Source: WTJH01 sp049889695 | GTDB lineage: Bacteria > Bacteroidota > Bacteroidia > Flavobacteriales > Flavobacteriaceae | DNA length: 64,000 nucleotides | Direction: 5' to 3' | NCBI GenBank assembly: GCA_049889695.1 | Contig: JBMHCX010000019.1 | Span: forward strand, 33,657 to 97,656 | In this document: positions 1 to 8,245 of the stretch, in pieces | How positions within the stretch are numbered: the stretch's first letter is position 1 | How the letters are laid out: every line of letters begins with the position of its first letter | Notes under the pieces: generated by a model | Told to the model about the DNA's origin: nothing | Seen by the model: only the letters and a program-made list of their open reading frames with translations | Database searches by the model: none | Position numbers and translations under genes: made by a program

Positions 1-402
1 GAAGCTTATTGGATAGGAGGTCTGGTTTTTGTCCTTTTTGGTTGCTATCAATTTTTCAAAAAGCAAAAGTTCAATATCAATCAGTCAATGGAAGCGAAAA
101 CCGTTTTAAAAGCGATTCTTAAGGGATTTTTATTGAATATATTTAATATAAGTGGCATTAGTTATTGGATAACTCTCGTTGTGCTTTTTTATCAGAAGCA
201 AAACAGTCAGCTGACTAATTTTATCTATTTCTTTGGGACGATTCTACTCTTTTATTTGATGATATCCCTGCTAAAGATTACCCTGGCGAGTAAATACAAA
301 AATGTTATGCGAGCTCAATGGCTTGCACATTTCAATACGTTTGTGGGAATTTTACTGATAGCTGTGGGTATTATCATTATGCTAAAACCCATGCTCCTTT
401 AA
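1..402 (+). CDS. LysE/RhtB-family transporter, C-terminal part
   Basis: The frame is open from the first base of the window, so the gene begins upstream and only its last 133 residues are seen. These hold about three hydrophobic segments separated by short basic loops. A glycine-asparagine segment (KGFLLNIFNISGISYW) resembles the conserved GFxxNxxNP-W region that opens the second half of LysE/RhtB amino-acid exporters, with the usual proline replaced by isoleucine-serine. Members are inner-membrane exporters of amino acids or related solutes. The substrate cannot be told from this fragment. The internal ATG at position 88 is unlikely to be the start, because the upstream residues continue a membrane segment in frame. 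Confidence 0.7.
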   Translation, partial: EAYWIGGLVFVLFGCYQFFKKQKFNINQSMEAKTVLKAILKGFLLNIFNISGISYWITLVVLFYQKQNSQLTNFIYFFGTILLFYLMISLLKITLASKYKNVMRAQWLAHFNTFVGILLIAVGIIIMLKPMLL

Positions 403-410
403 AAAAGAAG

Positions 411-481
411 AGGCACCGAGCGGATTCGAACCGCTGTACAAGCTTTTGCAGAGCTCTGCCTAGCCACTCGGCCACGGTGCC
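411..481 (-). tRNA. tRNA-Cys (anticodon GCA)
   Basis: Read on the minus strand, the sequence folds as a cloverleaf. The 7-bp acceptor stem is GGCACCG/CGGTGCC. It has a short D arm, an anticodon stem GAGCT/AGCTT with loop CTGCAAA giving anticodon GCA, and a T arm containing GGTTCGAATCC. The base after the acceptor stem is T, matching the U73 discriminator expected for cysteine tRNAs. The 3' CCA is not encoded. It lies convergent to the LysE-type gene and just downstream of folB. Confidence 0.95.
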
Positions 482-517
482 AAAGTCTGATGCAAAAGTA
501 ATAAATTAAAACGTTGC

Positions 518-871
518 TTATACGCTTTCTTCCATCGCAACCGCAACATAAGCAACATCGCCTTCTATCGGCGGATTCTCTTTTGCTACTCTTACCTTTG
601 TTTTGAGGACGCCCTTCAATTCCAGTATCCGTTCAATAATTCTGTGCACTACATGTTCTAATAGCTTTGCTGGAATGGCCATTTCTTCGCAAACAATCTT
701 GTGAACAGTAACATAATCTACCGTATCTTCCAGATTATCTGTTAGAGAAGAGCGACTTATGTCTGCCTCAAGACGTACATCCACTCTGTAATTACTGCCA
801 ATACGTGTTTCTTCAGGCATGCATCCGTGATGGGCATATACCCTGATGTTTTCAACTTCTATTATTCCCAT
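518..871 (-). CDS. folB: dihydroneopterin aldolase FolB
   Basis: FolB converts 7,8-dihydroneopterin to 6-hydroxymethyl-7,8-dihydropterin and glycolaldehyde in folate synthesis, in the cytoplasm. The 117-residue protein has the normal family length. It shows the N-terminal GIIEVENIRVYAHHGCMPEE segment with the substrate-binding glutamate, the TVDYV strand near residue 50, and a late lysine in KENPPI that matches the catalytic lysine. I place the start at ATG 871. A longer frame begins at a TTG at 880, but that TTG is part of the -7 promoter element at 878-885. Only 6 bases separate element and ATG, so the mRNA is probably leaderless. The gene diverges from glnS. Confidence 0.93.
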   Translation of the reverse strand: MGIIEVENIRVYAHHGCMPEETRIGSNYRVDVRLEADISRSSLTDNLEDTVDYVTVHKIVCEEMAIPAKLLEHVVHRIIERILELKGVLKTKVRVAKENPPIEGDVAYVAVAMEESV

Positions 872-877
872 AGCCCT

Positions 878-885
878 CAAAGATA
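878..885 (-). promoter_or_regulatory. -7 promoter element of folB
   Basis: TATCTTTG on the minus strand matches the Bacteroidota -7 consensus TAnnTTTG exactly. It ends 6 bases before the folB ATG. It lies 34 bases from the glnS element on the opposite strand. Confidence 0.6.
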
Positions 886-919
886 AGAAGCATCATGCAT
901 ATCTATTCTCCTCAATACT

Positions 920-927
920 TATCTTTG
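920..927 (+). promoter_or_regulatory. -7 promoter element of glnS
   Basis: TATCTTTG matches TAnnTTTG exactly. It lies downstream of the first in-frame ATG (895), which argues that translation of glnS starts at the GTG at 943 or the TTG at 934. Confidence 0.6.
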
Positions 928-942
928 CCAAAATTGTATGTC

Positions 943-2613
943 GTGGAAGCTAAATCACTAAATTTTATAGAACATATCATCGAAGAGGATCTGATCAATG
1001 GTTTTTCTTCTAATGACTTAAGGTTTCGTTTTCCTCCGGAACCAAACGGATATCTCCATATAGGCCATGTTAAGGCTATATGTTTAAATTTTAATTTAGG
1101 GCTTCGATACAATGCTCCCGTTAATCTTCGTTTTGACGATACAAACCCTGCAGCGGAAGAAACTAAGTTCGTAGATGCTATACAAGAAGATATCGCCTGG
1201 CTGGGCTATAAGTGGGACAAAATTTGCTACGCATCCGACTATTTCGATCAATTGTATGGGTGGGCAGAAGAATTGATTCAACAAGGCTTAGCTTATGTGG
1301 ATAGTCAAGATTCTGAAAGTATAGCACAGCAAAAAGGAACCCCGACAGAACCAGGTGTTGCCAGCCCTTTTCGCAATCGATCTGTAGATGAAAATTTATC
1401 TCTTTTTCGGGAGATGCGCGAAGGCAAACATTCCGAAGGATCTCATGTATTAAGAGCCAAGATAGATATGGCAGCCGCCAACATGTTATTACGCGATCCT
1501 ATTATGTATAGGATTATGCACAAAAACCACCATAGAACAGGGGATAATTGGTGTATCTATCCAATGTATGACTGGACACATGGTCAGTCAGATTTCAAAG
1601 AACAAATTTCACACTCCCTCTGTTCGCTGGAGTTCAAGCCTCACCGAGATCTATACGATTGGTTCCTGGATCAATTAGAGCTCAATAATGATTTACGACC
1701 AAAACAGCGCGAATTTGCACGACTCAATCTTGCTTATACAGTAACCAGTAAACGCAAGCTCAAGGAACTGATCGATCAAGGTTTGGTAAGCGGCTGGGAC
1801 GATCCGCGTATGCCAACTATTGCAGGCCTCCGAAAACGAGGGTATACACCTGAGTCATTGCGAAATTTTGTAAATACCGTTGGGGTTGCTAAAAGAGAAA
1901 ATCTGATTGATATGGCTCTTTTGGAGCATTCTGTTCGAGAACATCTCAATCATGTTGCACCACGTGTGAATGCCGTTCTCGACCCTGTTCGTTTGACTAT
2001 AGAAAATTACCCAGATGAACATACAGAGATTTTACAGGGCGAGATTAACCCTGAACAACCAGATTTAGGAACAAGAGAAATACCCTTCTCAAAACATCTC
2101 CTCATAGAGAGAGAGGATTTTAAAGAATCCGCCAACCGAAAGTTTTTCCGTCTTACGCTTGGCAAAGAAGTTCGGTTAAAAAACGCCTATATCATTAAAG
2201 GTGAGAGAGTTATAAAAGATTCTACCGGTCAGATTACAGAAATTATATGTTCGTATGATCCCGATAGTAAAAGTGGGTCAGGGACAGAGGCTAGTCAACG
2301 AAAAGTAAAAGGAACGCTTCATTGGGTCAGTGCTCAGCACGCACTTTCTGCAGATGTTCATTTGTACGACCGCTTGTATACAGATCCTTCCCCGGATAAA
2401 TCCGAAGGCACTCATCTCGATTATTTTAATCAAGACTCTCATCAACTCGTTCACGCTAAGGTGGAGCCAAGCTTAAGCAATGCAACTGCCGGGACTTGTT
2501 TTCAGTTTCAGCGCCTAGGGTATTTTGTTTTAGACACAACATCTGCTAGCCATTTAAGTTTTAACAAAACTGTTGGCCTGAGAGATTCTTGGGCTAAACT
2601 TCAACAAGACTAA
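943..2613 (+). CDS. glnS: glutamine--tRNA ligase GlnS
   Basis: A class Ic aminoacyl-tRNA synthetase that charges tRNA-Gln with glutamine. From the GTG at 943 the protein has 556 residues and begins EAKSLNFIEHIIEEDL, as family members do. The ATP-binding HIGH motif is at residues 39-42 within PPEPNGYLHIGH, and the KMSKS-like loop is VTSKRKL from residue 267. The anticodon-binding beta-barrel domains fill the C-terminal third. An ATG at 895 would add 16 residues that do not look like the family and lies upstream of the -7 element at 920-927, so I reject it. The TTG at 934 is a second candidate. The stop overlaps the stop of the convergent SPFH gene by four bases. Confidence 0.95.
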   Translation: MEAKSLNFIEHIIEEDLINGFSSNDLRFRFPPEPNGYLHIGHVKAICLNFNLGLRYNAPVNLRFDDTNPAAEETKFVDAIQEDIAWLGYKWDKICYASDYFDQLYGWAEELIQQGLAYVDSQDSESIAQQKGTPTEPGVASPFRNRSVDENLSLFREMREGKHSEGSHVLRAKIDMAAANMLLRDPIMYRIMHKNHHRTGDNWCIYPMYDWTHGQSDFKEQISHSLCSLEFKPHRDLYDWFLDQLELNNDLRPKQREFARLNLAYTVTSKRKLKELIDQGLVSGWDDPRMPTIAGLRKRGYTPESLRNFVNTVGVAKRENLIDMALLEHSVREHLNHVAPRVNAVLDPVRLTIENYPDEHTEILQGEINPEQPDLGTREIPFSKHLLIEREDFKESANRKFFRLTLGKEVRLKNAYIIKGERVIKDSTGQITEIICSYDPDSKSGSGTEASQRKVKGTLHWVSAQHALSADVHLYDRLYTDPSPDKSEGTHLDYFNQDSHQLVHAKVEPSLSNATAGTCFQFQRLGYFVLDTTSASHLSFNKTVGLRDSWAKLQQD

Positions 2614-3536
2614 TCCTTGTTTGTGTCCTTTTGTTGCTTCTTCATGGCTTCCCCTATCTGATTACTTGCGGTAAACGACGCTACCATATTGTTCAGCATA
2701 TCACTTCCCGCTTGAGGAGAGTTTGGGAGAAGTATAAGATTGGTGTTGGTTTCTTCGCCTATCGATTGTAGTGTGTCGTAGTGTTGGGTAACGACAATTA
2801 AAGCAGATGCTTCCTGAGAGTTTATGCCCACCTTATTTAGAACATCTACCGATTCTTCTAACCCTCGAGCAATTTCCCTGCGCTGATCAGCAATTCCTTG
2901 TCCTTGTAGACGTTTGCTTTCTGCCTCGGCTTTTGCTTTTTCTACGATCAGTATACGTTCTGCGTCCCCTTCAAACTGAGCCGCTACCTTTTTACGTTCA
3001 GCAGCATTGATTCGATTCATTGCAGCTTTTACTTCAGCATCGGGGTCGATGTCTGTTACTAAAGCCTTAATGATGTCATAACCATAATTGATCATGGCAT
3101 CATTCAATTCGCCTTTTACAGCATTGGCGATTTCATCTTTCTTTTCAAATACATCATCCAGTATCATTTTTGGAACGACTGCACGAACAACATCAAACAC
3201 ATAAGAAGTTATTTGGTCCTGCGGATAATCAAGCTTATAAAATGCCTCATAGACCTTTTCTGGTATCACCTTGTATTGGACAGACACTTTCAGTTTCACG
3301 AAGACATTATCCTTTGTTTTGGTGTCCACAATAACATCCAGCTGTTGTATTCTTAGACTTAAACGTCCAGTAATCCTATCGATGATAGGAATTTTAAAGT
3401 GAAGTCCAGAAGATCGAATGGCAATAAATTTCCCAAATCGTTCAATCACGGCTGCTGTTTGTTGCTTCACAACGAATAGTCCTGACAAGAGCGCCAAGAG
3501 GAGTAAAACGATCAATAAAATGCTGCTAAATTCCAT
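2610..3536 (-). CDS. SPFH/stomatin-like membrane protein (paraslipin type)
   Basis: The 308-residue protein has one N-terminal membrane anchor (residues about 4-22), then a stomatin/prohibitin SPFH domain to about residue 200. A charged alanine- and glutamate-rich coiled coil follows, starting around AAERKKVAAQFEGDAERIL, with a polar tail. Such proteins form large oligomers that organise membrane microdomains or regulate FtsH-type proteases; the exact role here is not known. The closest bacterial relatives are QmcA and paraslipins. No NfeD partner gene is adjacent. It lies five bases downstream of gltX on the same strand and may be cotranscribed with it. Confidence 0.88.
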   Translation of the reverse strand: MEFSSILLIVLLLLALLSGLFVVKQQTAAVIERFGKFIAIRSSGLHFKIPIIDRITGRLSLRIQQLDVIVDTKTKDNVFVKLKVSVQYKVIPEKVYEAFYKLDYPQDQITSYVFDVVRAVVPKMILDDVFEKKDEIANAVKGELNDAMINYGYDIIKALVTDIDPDAEVKAAMNRINAAERKKVAAQFEGDAERILIVEKAKAEAESKRLQGQGIADQRREIARGLEESVDVLNKVGINSQEASALIVVTQHYDTLQSIGEETNTNLILLPNSPQAGSDMLNNMVASFTASNQIGEAMKKQQKDTNKD

Positions 3537-3541
3537 AAGTG

Positions 3542-5008
3542 TTAGTTTTCTAAATGGTTTTTCAATAGGTCAAGTCTCCTATAAATTACGTTATTTTCAA
3601 GGAACTTCAAAATCTCAAATACATCGGGTCCTTTTAACTCCCCAACAAGAATCAATCGAAGAGTTTGCATAGCTACGCCAAACCCAATTTCTTCATTGTC
3701 ACAAAATCTCTTTAAATCTTCTTTGACAAACGATGATTGTCGAAACCACTGGTCACCAAGAAAGTTTAAGACCTTAGCCATTCCTTTCTCTGATATCTTT
3801 TTTATGACCCTTTCATCATAGCCCTCAGGGTCATGGAAGAGGCATCTTGTTTCGTTAACCACATCACTCAACAACACTAAGCGTTCATGTATGATTGTCA
3901 CTGCTTTGTGAAGGATAGATTTATCTATTGTATCAAGATAACCTCCTTTTACAATCAGATCAACAATTTCGTCGACGTCCTTATTCTTGATGTATTGTTG
4001 ATTAATCCATTTAGCTTTTTCAAAGTCAAAGCGAGCGCCCCCCTTTTGCACCTGGTCAAATTCAAATTTCTTTACAAATTCGTCTAGACTCAATAATTCA
4101 TCCTCACCCTCGTGGCTCCAACCAAGCAACATCAGTGTATTGACTAATCCTTCTGCCAAGAACCCTTTTTCTTTAAACCCAGGCGATTCATTAAACACTA
4201 ATGGAAAAATGGGAAAGCCACCCAGATCTCCATCTCTTTTGGAGAGCTTCCCTTTTCCAGTGGGTTTTAGAATTAAAGGTAAGTGTGCAAACTTCGGTAT
4301 GTCCCAACCAAAAGCTTTATAAATTTGAATATGCACCGGTAACGAAGATAACCACTCTTCTCCTCGTATCACTGTTGTGATTTTCATATGATGATCATCC
4401 ACCACATTAGCAAAATGGTAGGTAGGATACCCATCAGCCTTTATTAAAATTTTATCTTCTAATTCAGCATTATCAAAATGAATATTTCCCCTGACCTCAT
4501 CCGTACAAAACGTTGTTCCCGCTTCAATCTTTAGCCGAACCACATATCCATTTGCTTTTCTTTTATTGATCTCATCTACATCTAAATCAAGACTGTTGTT
4601 CAGTTCTTTTCTGTTATGGAACCCATATTTAAAGCTGTGACCATTTGCTTCTGCATGTTTTCTTAACTCGTTCAAACTTTCAGTGGTATCGAACGCATAA
4701 TAAGCTTTTCCTTCGCGAATCAGTTTTTCGACTTCCCTTTGGTAAACATCCAATCGTTCGCTTTGTCGGTATGGACCATATTCACCAGGTTTGTCTACAC
4801 TTTCATCAGGTTCAATGCCACACCATTTTAAACTATTCAAGATGTATTCTTCTGCCTTACCAACATATCGGTTTTGGTCTGTATCCTCTATTCTTAAGAC
4901 AAAGACCCCCTCATTTTTCTTCGCGTAGGCGTAGTTAAATAGTGCTGTTCTTAATCCACCAATATGTAATGCTCCAGTTGGACTGGGTGCGAATCTTACA
5001 CGTTCCAT
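3542..5008 (-). CDS. gltX: glutamate--tRNA ligase GltX
   Basis: A class Ic synthetase that charges tRNA-Glu. The 488-residue length is typical. The N-terminus reads RFAPSPTGALHIGGLRTALFN, with the HIGH-type motif HIGG at residues 15-18. The KMSKS-type loop KLSKRDGD lies near residue 255. The related GlnRS gene is only 1 kb away on the other strand. The C-terminal helical anticodon-binding domain is complete. The ATG at 5008 begins the conserved N-terminus directly, so the start is secure. Confidence 0.97.
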   Translation of the reverse strand: MERVRFAPSPTGALHIGGLRTALFNYAYAKKNEGVFVLRIEDTDQNRYVGKAEEYILNSLKWCGIEPDESVDKPGEYGPYRQSERLDVYQREVEKLIREGKAYYAFDTTESLNELRKHAEANGHSFKYGFHNRKELNNSLDLDVDEINKRKANGYVVRLKIEAGTTFCTDEVRGNIHFDNAELEDKILIKADGYPTYHFANVVDDHHMKITTVIRGEEWLSSLPVHIQIYKAFGWDIPKFAHLPLILKPTGKGKLSKRDGDLGGFPIFPLVFNESPGFKEKGFLAEGLVNTLMLLGWSHEGEDELLSLDEFVKKFEFDQVQKGGARFDFEKAKWINQQYIKNKDVDEIVDLIVKGGYLDTIDKSILHKAVTIIHERLVLLSDVVNETRCLFHDPEGYDERVIKKISEKGMAKVLNFLGDQWFRQSSFVKEDLKRFCDNEEIGFGVAMQTLRLILVGELKGPDVFEILKFLENNVIYRRLDLLKNHLEN

Positions 5009-5052
5009 TTTCTGTTTTTTTGCAAAATTCTATGTTTTTCCTTGTGCCGACC

Positions 5053-5060
5053 TATCTTTG
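5053..5060 (+). promoter_or_regulatory. -7 promoter element of ybeY
   Basis: TATCTTTG matches TAnnTTTG exactly and lies 11 bases before the ATG at 5072. A longer in-frame reading from a TTG at 5042 would start upstream of this element. Confidence 0.6.
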
Positions 5061-5071
5061 ACCCAAAAAAG

Positions 5072-5482
5072 ATGGTGTTTTTTCATGGCTATGATGTACC
5101 ATATGCCGAATTAGTACGCCCGAGGTTGATTGAACTCGCTGAAAAACACGGGTTTAGCGTGCATAAATTGTCATATTCTTTCTTAAATCAAGCAGAAATG
5201 CTAGCATTGAATCAATCTGCATTAAATCACGACACCCATACTGATATCATAACCTTCGATTATACCGTCAACCACATGCTATCTGCCGATATTTATATTT
5301 CAACCGTAAGTCTACAAGAGAATGCGTCTAAATATCTTGTCTCAGTGGAGCATGAACTAACTAGACTCCTAGCTCATGGTTTGCTTCACTGTCTCGGTTT
5401 CAATGACAAGAGGGAAGAAGATAAGCGCCAAATGCGTTTAGCAGAAGATCAATTTTTAAATTGTTTCACGTGGAACACTTAA
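5072..5482 (+). CDS. ybeY: endoribonuclease YbeY, rRNA maturation factor
   Basis: YbeY is a single-strand-specific metal-dependent RNase involved in 16S rRNA 3' maturation and ribosome quality control. The 136-residue protein has the family core NHDTHTDIITFDY followed by ADIYIS, and the metal motif HGLLHCLGFNDK near residues 103-114. Two of the three classical histidine ligands are present. Where HGxLHLxGYDH has its last histidine there is an aspartate, as I recall for other Bacteroidota members. The start is the ATG at 5072, because the promoter element lies at 5053-5060. mnmG follows after 3 bases. Confidence 0.93.
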   Translation: MVFFHGYDVPYAELVRPRLIELAEKHGFSVHKLSYSFLNQAEMLALNQSALNHDTHTDIITFDYTVNHMLSADIYISTVSLQENASKYLVSVEHELTRLLAHGLLHCLGFNDKREEDKRQMRLAEDQFLNCFTWNT

Positions 5483-5485
5483 GTT

Positions 5486-7357
5486 ATGTTTGCTGATATA
5501 TATGATGTTATTGTTGTAGGAGGAGGTCATGCCGGAGCAGAAGCTGCTGCCGCTTCTGCTAATCTAGGTTCAAATACCCTTTTGGTAACGATGAACCTTC
5601 AGACCCTTGGGCAAATGTCATGTAATCCCGCCATGGGTGGTATTGCAAAAGGACAAATTATCCGAGAGATAGATGCCTTTGGAGGTTACTCAGGTCTTAT
5701 TTCTGACTCCTCAGCCATCCAGTTTAAGATGTTAAATCGTTCCAAAGGCCCAGCTATGTGGAGTCCACGTGTTCAGTCCGACCGTATGCTTTTTGCTCAA
5801 CATTGGCGTGAAGCACTAGAACAAACGCCTAACCTCGATTTTTACCAAGAAATGGTGACTGGACTGATTCTTGAGAAGGATCAAGTGAAAGGTGTGCGAA
5901 CTTCCTTAGGAATTCCTATTTATGGGAAGTCTATTGTTCTTACAAACGGTACATTCTTGAATGGGCTCATACACATCGGGGATAAGAATTTTGGCGGAGG
6001 ACGTGCAGGTGAGCCTGCGGCTAAGGGAATCACCGAACAACTGCGACAAATGGGTTTCACTTCTGGACGTATGAAAACAGGCACCCCCCCACGTGTTGAT
6101 GGTCGTTCTTTAGATTATTCCGTTATGGAAGAACAACCTGGAGACGAAGATCCCGAGCAATTTTCCTACTTAGGGCGCAAGAGCCCTTTGGGAAAACAGC
6201 GCAGTTGTCATATTACCTATACTAGTAATGACGTACACGAGACTTTACGTTCGGGTTTCGACCGATCCCCTATGTTCAATGGAGCCATTCAAAGTACAGG
6301 TCCGCGCTATTGCCCTTCGATAGAGGATAAAATCAATCGATTTGCGGATAAAGATCGTCATCAAATTTTTGTAGAACCTGAAGGCTGGAATACTGTCGAA
6401 GTGTATGTCAATGGTTTTTCTACCTCCTTGCCAGAAGATATTCAATACGAAGCTCTAAGAAAGGTTAAGGGTTTTGAAAAAGTTAAAATGTTCCGCCCGG
6501 GTTATGCGATCGAGTATGATTATTTTCCTCCAACTCAACTGCACCATAGTCTGCAAACCAAACTTTATCCGAACCTTTTCTTTGCGGGCCAGATCAATGG
6601 AACCACAGGCTATGAAGAGGCCGCAGCTCAAGGCCTGATGGCTGGTATTAATGCGCATCAGTTTGTGCGTGAATTAGATCCACTTATACTTGGCCGTGAC
6701 GAAGCATACATTGGCGTATTAATCGATGATCTTATTCTTAAAGGCACAGAAGAGCCCTACCGTATGTTCACTTCACGTGCCGAATATCGAACCCTCCTAC
6801 GTCAAGACAATGCAGACATACGACTGACGCATAAATCCCATTCGCTTGGTTTAGCTTCGAATGAACGACTTCGATTAGTAGAAGAGAAACAAGCACAAAC
6901 ATCACAGCTCATACAGTACTTCAATCAACAGAGTTTCCCTCTTGACGAAGTGAACTCTCTTTATGCTGCTAAAAAAGTTCCTCAGGTCAAGCAAACTGAC
7001 AAATGGATAAAGGTCATTTCCCGGCCACAAGTTCGAATGGCCGATCTTTGTGCCCTTCCTTCTTTTCAGGACTATTTTTCAAAAACATCCATCCGTTCAG
7101 ACGTACTATATCAGGTAGAAACGCAATTGAAGTACGCCGGCTATATTGAAAAGGAACGCCAGTTGGCGGACAAGCTTCAGCGTTTAGACCATATCAAGAT
7201 TCCTGCCAATTTCGATTATTCTCCCTTAGCCTCTCTTTCCCACGAAGCCAAAGAGAAACTTTCGCAGCAGCAGCCCAAAAATCTGGGCCAAGCTTCACGT
7301 ATTTCGGGGATTAATCCGTCTGACATCAGTGTATTGTTGGTGCATTTAAGCAAATAG
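5486..7357 (+). CDS. mnmG: tRNA uridine-5-carboxymethylaminomethyl enzyme MnmG
   Basis: MnmG (GidA) works with MnmE to add the carboxymethylaminomethyl group to the wobble uridine of several tRNAs, using FAD. The 623-residue protein is full length. The dinucleotide-binding motif GGGHAG is at residues 12-17. The conserved segments MSCNPAMGGIAKG and GRMKTGTPPRVD are present, and so is the C-terminal helical region that contacts MnmE. It starts 3 bases after ybeY and is followed after 24 bases by a methyltransferase, so the three genes probably form an operon. mnmE is not in the window. Confidence 0.97.
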   Translation: MFADIYDVIVVGGGHAGAEAAAASANLGSNTLLVTMNLQTLGQMSCNPAMGGIAKGQIIREIDAFGGYSGLISDSSAIQFKMLNRSKGPAMWSPRVQSDRMLFAQHWREALEQTPNLDFYQEMVTGLILEKDQVKGVRTSLGIPIYGKSIVLTNGTFLNGLIHIGDKNFGGGRAGEPAAKGITEQLRQMGFTSGRMKTGTPPRVDGRSLDYSVMEEQPGDEDPEQFSYLGRKSPLGKQRSCHITYTSNDVHETLRSGFDRSPMFNGAIQSTGPRYCPSIEDKINRFADKDRHQIFVEPEGWNTVEVYVNGFSTSLPEDIQYEALRKVKGFEKVKMFRPGYAIEYDYFPPTQLHHSLQTKLYPNLFFAGQINGTTGYEEAAAQGLMAGINAHQFVRELDPLILGRDEAYIGVLIDDLILKGTEEPYRMFTSRAEYRTLLRQDNADIRLTHKSHSLGLASNERLRLVEEKQAQTSQLIQYFNQQSFPLDEVNSLYAAKKVPQVKQTDKWIKVISRPQVRMADLCALPSFQDYFSKTSIRSDVLYQVETQLKYAGYIEKERQLADKLQRLDHIKIPANFDYSPLASLSHEAKEKLSQQQPKNLGQASRISGINPSDISVLLVHLSK

Positions 7358-7381
7358 GAAGTTCCACGTGAAACATATTCC

Positions 7382-8245
7382 ATGAATTCGAACAAGCCAA
7401 CACATGTAGCGGATCGTTTTTTAACCCAAGAAAACTTTGAGCTGGTTTGGGAAGAGAACTATCATTGGGCTCAGACAATCCTCCCGCCGAATATACATTT
7501 GAACGATTACTACAAATCAGAAGCCTATATCTCTCACCAAAACAAGTCAGGTTCCTTGTTTGCTTGGCTCTACAGTGCTATCCAACACAAGATGTTTACT
7601 TACAAATGGAAGCGTATTTCGCTGTTTCTTCAAGGCCAAAGTCGAGTTCTAGATTATGGCTGTGGAACAGCGGATTTTCTCAACCATGTTCAACAACATG
7701 GCCATGAGGTCTGGGGAATAGAACCGAATGAAGTGGCCCGAAATAATGCGGCGTTGCAAAACAATATTTTTTCTAGTCTGGGGAAACTCCCGGACCGCCT
7801 CTCCTTCGATTGTATCTCGCTGTGGCACGTTTTGGAACATGTCGATGATCCAGCGCAATTATTACAGCAATTAAAAAACAGAATGGCCAAAAATGCCATC
7901 TTAGTGGTTGCCCTACCCAATCACGACTCTTGGGACGCTCAGCACTACAAAGAGTATTGGGCGGCATGGGATGTTCCAAGACATCTTTGGCATTTTTCAA
8001 AAAAGGGTTTTATGGAATGGGCAAAATCGCAGGGATGGATTTGCTCTGCTAGTTATCCACTGTGGTTCGATGCGCTCTATGTTTCTCTACTTTCCGAGAA
8101 GTATCAGAAAAACACTTTGCCATGGTTTGGGGCTCTCCTAAAAGGGTTGTATTCGAATTTCAGAGCCTTAAAGCGTCAGAATTACTCATCTCATTTTTTT
8201 ATTCTTCGACCTGCTCCCGCTGATGAAGTAAGCGCGTCAGCTTAA
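7382..8245 (+). CDS. class I SAM-dependent methyltransferase
   Basis: A 287-residue protein with a Rossmann methyltransferase core. Motif I VLDYGCGTADF lies near residues 88-98 and is followed by a strand ending in GIEPNE, the usual acidic SAM contact. SLWHVLEHVDDP, a typical motif of Methyltransf_11/23 enzymes, comes later. The approximately 80 residues before the core and the C-terminal section are not recognised. Substrate unknown. Position after mnmG suggests cotranscription, but this type is often tied to envelope or glycan chemistry. Its last 47 bases overlap the convergent holB gene. Confidence 0.8.
   Translation: MNSNKPTHVADRFLTQENFELVWEENYHWAQTILPPNIHLNDYYKSEAYISHQNKSGSLFAWLYSAIQHKMFTYKWKRISLFLQGQSRVLDYGCGTADFLNHVQQHGHEVWGIEPNEVARNNAALQNNIFSSLGKLPDRLSFDCISLWHVLEHVDDPAQLLQQLKNRMAKNAILVVALPNHDSWDAQHYKEYWAAWDVPRHLWHFSKKGFMEWAKSQGWICSASYPLWFDALYVSLLSEKYQKNTLPWFGALLKGLYSNFRALKRQNYSSHFFILRPAPADEVSASA

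Noticed and set aside
1647..1652. AGATCT site as evidence for or against an active BglII-like enzyme
   Set aside because: AGATCT occurs at several places (also 4224-4229 and 14777-14782), but its presence says nothing if the site is methylated or the true target differs.
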